Source: Fidelibacterota bacterium
Lineage (GTDB): Bacteria > Fidelibacterota > Marinisomatia > Marinisomatales > J089
NCBI GenBank assembly: GCA_003695105.1
Contig: RFIZ01000166.1
Span: 1-10,977, forward strand
Length of the DNA: 10,977 nt
Direction: 5' to 3'
The notes beneath the pieces are model-generated. The model was not told the DNA's origin. It saw only the letters and a list, made by a program, of their open reading frames with translations, and did not search any database. A program made the translations under genes and the position numbers. Below, one piece after another: positions 6,233 to 10,977 of the stretch. The number at the start of each line of letters is the position of its first letter. Positions within the stretch are counted from its first letter, which is position 1.

Positions 6233-9200
6233 GCGAGTTGTTCCGGTATGGTTAACGTGAAAGTAGTTCCGATTCCTTTCGAGCTTTCCACCTGAATTTG
6301 AATACCCAGTAAATCACTGTATTTTTTTACCAAAGACATGCCCAGGCCGATCCCCTGGAATTTTTTGGTATATCCCACGCTTTCCTGGGAAAAAATATCA
6401 TAGAGGCGGGGCAGGTATTCCGGTGATATGCCGATGCCGGTATCCCGGATCGTAAGGATATAATGGGGTTTGTGACGGGAAAGGCGAACCGATACCGAAC
6501 CGGAAGGAGTATATTTCACAGCATTGTCGATCAGGTTGTTCAGAATACGTTCCAGGCCGTATTCGTCCGTTATGATTGGCGCGGTTTTCCGGGTGGAACG
6601 GAAGGACAGTTCCAGCTCCTTGTCTAGGGCCGCCGGAGCGTATTGATCGATGATAGAGCGGGTCATGGCCACCAAATCATGGGGTTTACGGTTCAGACGA
6701 TAAGTGCCCGATTCAATCAAGGAAATATCCAGGATCTCATGCACGGTATTCATCAGGCGGTCGCTGCTGGAACGGATGATGTCAAAGAAATGTTGTTCGT
6801 CCTGATTGATACGGTCACTGAGGGCGGATTCCAGTAATTCACTAAAACCGACGATGGAATTGAGCGGTGTCCGGATTTCGTGGGACATATTGGCCAGAAA
6901 CAGATCTTTGACCCGGTTGGCCTGCTGAGCTTCTTCTAAAGCCCGTTGGCGTTCTGTGATATCATGGGCGACGCCCTGGATTCCCACTACCTGACCCTGT
7001 TGGAAGACGGGATGTTCATAAATCTCCAACTGGAGTATATGTCCCTGTTTATGGATGATTTCCAGCGGAATGGCTCCTTCCGTTCTTTTTCCCTGGAGAT
7101 GGATTCGAGTACGTTCCCTGGCTCTCTGATTGATTTCGGAATCGGTGAGAAACCAGTTTTGCTCCGGTTGCATCCATTCTTCCACTGTGTAACCGGTGAT
7201 GGATTCGACCGAGGGTGAGATATAGGTGAATTTGCCATCCAGGTCCTGCGTATAAAAGAAGAGATACGGGGTCCCTTCCACCAGCATTCGCATGCGGGTT
7301 TCTTCTTCGATCAGCATTTCTTCCATGCGTTTGCGATCCGTGATATCCCGCGTTACACCCAACAAACCGGAGATATGACCCTGAGCATCGTGAAGAGGGG
7401 CCGAATGAGTTTCCAGCCAGCGGTGGGTGCCTCGTAAGCCCACAATCTCAAATTCCAGCATTTCCGTCGAACCTCCCATCACTTTTTCCACCATTTCCCG
7501 AAAGGCCGGCCGATAGGGAGGTGCAACCAGAGGGAGCACGGATTGATGCTGGACTTGTTCCAGCGAATCGGCCTCGATCATGGCCAGGCCGGCGGCATTC
7601 ATGTGTTCCAGGGTTCCGTCCGGAGCAAGAATTTTGACGCATTCCGGCTCGGTCTCGATGATGGTCTTCAGCCGGTTTTCGCTGATGGACAATTGTTCCA
7701 GCGTACGTTGTAACCGTTCTTCCGCCTGTTTTCGTTCCGTGATATCTTCCGCCACGCCGATCAGAGCGATGGTATGTCCCTGTTCATCCCGGACCGGTGA
7801 AGTAGAGAGGTGAATGGGAAAATCACGTCCGTTTTTATCCCGATTGATGAGTTCCCCCTGCCAGCCCCCTGCTTTGGTTTGGCTCAGAATGGTTTGATTC
7901 AGTTCCGGATCATTTAAGGGAGATTGAATCAGATCTACTGAATGACCTAATAATTCCTCCCGGGAATACCCATAGGTCTGCACAAAGGCATCATTTACAA
8001 AAATCAGGCGGTTGGATTCATCCGTAATACTGACACATTCGCGAACACTTTTGAGCGCATTAGCCAACGTGTTCAATTCTTCCGTGGCCTGTTTCTCCCG
8101 GCTTACGTCTTCGATATTCGCCTGGGCTCCTACAATGGTTTTCTCTTCATCAAAAATGGGTACAATCGTATATCGCAGCCAGGATTTCTTGCCCCATTTG
8201 GAGACATATTCGTGCTCCATATGTATGGCATCGCCAGTTTCGATGACCTCCTGAAAATTTTGGGATATCCCGGCTTCCCGTAACGGAGGGAAGGTAAACA
8301 TATTGATTTGTTTGGTCGCTTCCTCCGAAGGAGAGCCCATGATTTCCAGCAGCTTGGGATTTACTTCCAGGATATTCCCGTTGCGATCAATGGTAAGAAT
8401 GCCGGTGGGAGCATTCATAATCAGATGGCGGAATTTGGCTTCACTTTCCCGCAGGCGTTCCTGGACCCGTTTCGATTCAGTAATATCCGTGAACACGGCC
8501 ATCGTTCCGATGAGGTTGCCGTTCCGGAAACGGGGGCTGCCGCTGATCCGTAGATCGACACGCCGTCCGTCAGGCCTCACCATTTGCAGCTCGTACACAC
8601 TGCTCTTTCCCTGGAGGCGCAGTTCATCCTGCTGTTGGAGAATGGGACGCTGATCTTCCGGGAGTATGGTGTCAACCGACTGTCCCAGCAGTTGCTCCCG
8701 GGAATAGCCCAGGATTTGTTCCGCCGCCGGATTGAGGTATTCGATCCGGGAGCGGGCATCCATGACGATTAAACCCTCCGCAATGCCTTGGAGAATACTT
8801 TGGTTAAATTCCTGGAGGGCAAGAATGTCCGCTTGAATCCGTTTTTCAGCGGTGATGTCCTGGATGGTTCCAAACACCATCCGGCGGTCTGCGTCAAAAA
8901 AGGCCCGGGACCGAATATCCTTGATCTCTCCTGTATCGGCGGCGCGAATCTTGAATTCAATGTCGTAGGGGGTTCCTTTTTCAATCAAGGCCTTCAGGGC
9001 GGCGTCCAGTACCGGACGGTATTCCGGCAAGGGTATTTCCCGAATGCTTTCGTACGTGAACTGCTCGCCGCGGACTCCGTAGATCTGGCCGGCGCCCTCC
9101 GAACCGATGATGGTGCCCGTGTCCAGATGCAATTCCCAGTTGCCTGTTTTGGCGGCCAGCTCCGCTCGTCTCAATCGCAGCAGGCTCTCCTCGACGGCCT

Positions 9201-10524
9201 GTTTGACTTGTCGCTCCTGTGTCTGATCCCGGAAAACCAGAACCACGCCGATGATATCGTTGCGTTCGTTTTTGATCGGTGCCGCGCTGTCCGCGATGGG
9301 AAGTTCTTGCCCGTCTTTACGTACGAGAACCGTATGGTTGGCCAACCCCACAATGCGTCCCCGCTTCAAAACCCGAGCCACAGGATTGGTCATCCGTCGC
9401 CGGGTCCGTTCATTCAGGATACGGAAAACCTGGCTCAGCGGTTTTCCCCGGGCTTCGGCTTCGGTCCAGCCGGTCAGCTCTTCCGCCACGGGATTCATGA
9501 GAATGACGTTTCCCTGTGTATCGGTGGCGATCACGGCATCACCGATGGAGCGCAGGGTTACGTCCAACTGGTTTTCCCGGGCCGATAACAGGTCCAGGGT
9601 CCGGCGCAGTTCTTCCTCTTTGATCTTCCGCTCGGTGATATCATGAACGGAGCCCACCAGATGGGTACAGGTGCCCTCTTCGTTCAAGACGGGAGCGATG
9701 CTGACGATGCCGGTTTTCAGTCCGGCGGGATAGGGGGACGTCTCTTCCCAGTAGACGATCCGGTTTTCCCGCACCGCCTGGGCATACCGGGCCAGGACCA
9801 GATCCTGAGACTGAGGGGGAATCACTTCCTGAACGGTTTTCCCGACAATCTGATCTTCGGTCAGACCCGTGGCCCGGAGAAAGGCCTGGTTCACCTGCAG
9901 GAAACGGTAAACCGGCCCCGGTTCTACGGCCAGAAAATAGAGGATATCACCCACGGAATCGAAAATCAACCGTAATTGATTTTCCCGGAGCCGGAGCCGC
10001 GTCTCCGTGAGCGTCCGGGTCTCAATATCCTGTTCCAGCGCCTCTTTGGTTCGCCGGAGTTCCGCCGTCCGTTCCTGAACCAACTCCTCCAGATGTTCCC
10101 GGATATGTTTCAGTTCTGCTTCGGTTCTTTGTTGTTCGGTTACATCAGTGAGAAACACCGACAGGCCGATTATATCTCCCGCCTCATCCCTGACGGGGCT
10201 GTATCTGTCTTCGTAAACATACCGATGGGGAGGAGCGCCATACTCTTCGATGAGGGTGAAGGCATCACCTGCCAGGGCACGATCGAAATTCACCCGGGCC
10301 TTTTCCCGGTCAGCCGGGTCCTGGATGACCTCCAGCATGTTCAGACCCACTTCGATATCGGTTCCCCAGATCTGCTTGATGGTGCGGCGGTGATTCTCGT
10401 TGAAGGCGGTATAACAATAATTTCGATCCAGGGCAAAAATGACGACATCCTGCGGGCTGTTGATAATCGAATGGAGGATGGACGCCAAATCAGATGAAGG
10501 ACGATTTTTGGCGGCAGGTGCCAT
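6229..10524 (-). CDS. Soluble multi-PAS sensor histidine kinase (nine PAS domains)
   Basis: This 1431-residue protein has no transmembrane helix and should be cytoplasmic. I count nine PAS/PAC units at about 15-130, 187-298, 318-435, 455-560, 573-683, 697-808, 823-931, 952-1063 and 1077-1192. Most end in the PAC signature DITERK or a variant (DVTEQQ, RDQTQE, DITAEK, DITESK, DVSREK, DITDRK). Coiled coils join them, the longest at 131-185. HisKA follows with His1215 (NMSHEIRTPLN). The ATPase domain has an N box at Asn1334 (LIDNAVKYTPSGS), G1 DTGIG from Asp1361, and G2 GIGLG at 1391-1395; all look intact. The chosen start is ATG 10524 with GGGAG 11 bases before it. The frame stays open to a TTG at 10611, which would add 29 residues of no recognisable domain. 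It is the first gene of the operon and overlaps the receiver gene by 4 bp. PAS ligands cannot be read from the sequence. Confidence 0.92.
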   Translation of the reverse strand: MAPAAKNRPSSDLASILHSIINSPQDVVIFALDRNYCYTAFNENHRRTIKQIWGTDIEVGLNMLEVIQDPADREKARVNFDRALAGDAFTLIEEYGAPPHRYVYEDRYSPVRDEAGDIIGLSVFLTDVTEQQRTEAELKHIREHLEELVQERTAELRRTKEALEQDIETRTLTETRLRLRENQLRLIFDSVGDILYFLAVEPGPVYRFLQVNQAFLRATGLTEDQIVGKTVQEVIPPQSQDLVLARYAQAVRENRIVYWEETSPYPAGLKTGIVSIAPVLNEEGTCTHLVGSVHDITERKIKEEELRRTLDLLSARENQLDVTLRSIGDAVIATDTQGNVILMNPVAEELTGWTEAEARGKPLSQVFRILNERTRRRMTNPVARVLKRGRIVGLANHTVLVRKDGQELPIADSAAPIKNERNDIIGVVLVFRDQTQERQVKQAVEESLLRLRRAELAAKTGNWELHLDTGTIIGSEGAGQIYGVRGEQFTYESIREIPLPEYRPVLDAALKALIEKGTPYDIEFKIRAADTGEIKDIRSRAFFDADRRMVFGTIQDITAEKRIQADILALQEFNQSILQGIAEGLIVMDARSRIEYLNPAAEQILGYSREQLLGQSVDTILPEDQRPILQQQDELRLQGKSSVYELQMVRPDGRRVDLRISGSPRFRNGNLIGTMAVFTDITESKRVQERLRESEAKFRHLIMNAPTGILTIDRNGNILEVNPKLLEIMGSPSEEATKQINMFTFPPLREAGISQNFQEVIETGDAIHMEHEYVSKWGKKSWLRYTIVPIFDEEKTIVGAQANIEDVSREKQATEELNTLANALKSVRECVSITDESNRLIFVNDAFVQTYGYSREELLGHSVDLIQSPLNDPELNQTILSQTKAGGWQGELINRDKNGRDFPIHLSTSPVRDEQGHTIALIGVAEDITERKQAEERLQRTLEQLSISENRLKTIIETEPECVKILAPDGTLEHMNAAGLAMIEADSLEQVQHQSVLPLVAPPYRPAFREMVEKVMGGSTEMLEFEIVGLRGTHRWLETHSAPLHDAQGHISGLLGVTRDITDRKRMEEMLIEEETRMRMLVEGTPYLFFYTQDLDGKFTYISPSVESITGYTVEEWMQPEQNWFLTDSEINQRARERTRIHLQGKRTEGAIPLEIIHKQGHILQLEIYEHPVFQQGQVVGIQGVAHDITERQRALEEAQQANRVKDLFLANMSHEIRTPLNSIVGFSELLESALSDRINQDEQHFFDIIRSSSDRLMNTVHEILDISLIESGTYRLNRKPHDLVAMTRSIIDQYAPAALDKELELSFRSTRKTAPIITDEYGLERILNNLIDNAVKYTPSGSVSVRLSRHKPHYILTIRDTGIGISPEYLPRLYDIFSQESVGYTKKFQGIGLGMSLVKKYSDLLGIQIQVESSKGIGTTFTLTIPEQLA

Positions 10525-10708
10525 AGAAAAATTTACTCCCAACCCTGGAGAGATAAAACCCTCCAAGAGGCGGAAGTAGAACCGAGTCTTGGAGTATGGG
10601 TGCAGGGGCAAATAGCTTTTTCATCCCCCGGAGAAAAAGGGTAATTTGTGGGTCGATTTTTTCCTGAATGCGAACCCAATCCCTGAGCAGAAACCGGAGA
10701 CAACACCC

Positions 10709-10977
10709 TTGACCCGCAACGATTCCATCGTGATTCGCGGCGCCCGCCAGCACAACCTGAAGAATATCGATCTGGACATTCCCCGGGATCGGCTGGTGGT
10801 GATTACCGGGCTGTCCGGGTCAGGTAAATCTTCCCTGGCCTTCGATACGATCTATGCCGAAGGTCAGCGCCGGTATGTGGAATCCCTGTCCGCCTACGCC
10901 CGCCAGTTTCTGGGCCTGATGGAAAAGCCCGACATGGACAGCATCGAAGGCCTGTCTCCGGCCATCAGCATCGAACA
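10709..10977 (+). CDS. uvrA: UvrA, excinuclease ABC subunit A (N-terminal part, cut by window end)
   Basis: The first 89 complete codons encode the conserved start of UvrA, the damage-recognition ATPase of nucleotide excision repair. Visible blocks are SIVIRGARQHNLKNIDLDIP, the Walker A motif GLSGSGKSSLAFDT (Lys40), the family-specific IYAEGQRRYVESLSAYARQF, and MEKPDMDSIEGLSPAISIEQ. The chosen start is TTG 10709, with GGAGA about 9 bases upstream; it gives the usual N-terminal length for the family. An in-frame TTG at 10646 is also open but would add 21 unconserved residues. The gene is divergent from the kinase operon, and the rest lies beyond the window. No clear SOS/LexA box was recognised upstream. 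Confidence 0.95.
   Translation, partial: MTRNDSIVIRGARQHNLKNIDLDIPRDRLVVITGLSGSGKSSLAFDTIYAEGQRRYVESLSAYARQFLGLMEKPDMDSIEGLSPAISIE

Noticed and set aside
8788..9588. Plus-strand open frame (266 codons) opposite the multi-PAS kinase
   Set aside because: The minus strand encodes clear PAS domains throughout; the antisense translation shows no family features.
10525..10708. Divergent promoters between the kinase operon and uvrA
   Set aside because: Promoters must exist here, but no -35/-10 pair with good spacing stood out on either strand, so no specific site is called.
1..10977. CRISPR arrays, tRNA/rRNA genes, insertion sequences or attachment sites
   Set aside because: No regularly spaced repeats, cloverleaf genes, transposase motifs or flanking terminal inverted repeats were seen; the repeated patterns in 6229-10524 are PAS domain repeats.

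Overview
The window reads as a chromosomal segment from a Gram-negative (diderm) bacterium. The evidence is an OmpA-type peptidoglycan-binding domain, a secreted protein with a periplasmic part, and a heme-c sensor kinase. GC is about 55-57% in most of it and clearly lower in one block. The lineage cannot be fixed from sequence alone. The mix of a divergent flagellar-type motor cassette, tryptophanase and multi-PAS kinases would suit a poorly characterised phylum (for example an FCB-type lineage), but that is a weak inference.

Region 1 (1-2806, + strand) is the end of an operon. It holds the C-terminus of a MotB/OmpA-like protein, then a FliF-like membrane protein that keeps only the ring-building motif RBM3, the last transmembrane helix and a FliG-binding-like tail, then a FliG-like switch protein, then a strong intrinsic terminator. 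This looks like a stator plus rotor module with no export-apparatus genes in view. The FliF-like protein has lost RBM1/RBM2 and carries a coiled coil of about 150 residues between RBM3 and its membrane helix. The FliG-like protein keeps most of the torque-generating charges known from E. coli FliG but has an altered EHPQ motif. This is the best candidate here for an undescribed system: a non-secreting, flagellum-derived rotary motor.

Region 2 (2807-4299, + strand) is a tryptophanase gene. Its leader contains a perfect 9-bp inverted repeat that would hide the ribosome-binding site.

Region 3 (4367-10524, - strand) is a convergent signalling operon read right to left. The order is a 1431-residue soluble histidine kinase with nine PAS domains, a stand-alone receiver overlapping it by 4 bp, and a membrane histidine kinase with a periplasmic Tll0287/DUF3365-type heme-c sensor domain. 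No DNA-binding output domain is present, so output probably runs through protein contacts or a phosphorelay. The heme-sensor kinase gene is more AT-rich than its surroundings and may have a separate history.

Region 4 (10709-10977, + strand) is the beginning of uvrA, divergent from the kinase operon. The 184-bp gap between them must hold both promoters, but I could not pick out convincing -35/-10 pairs. The remaining gaps are short (under 170 bp).
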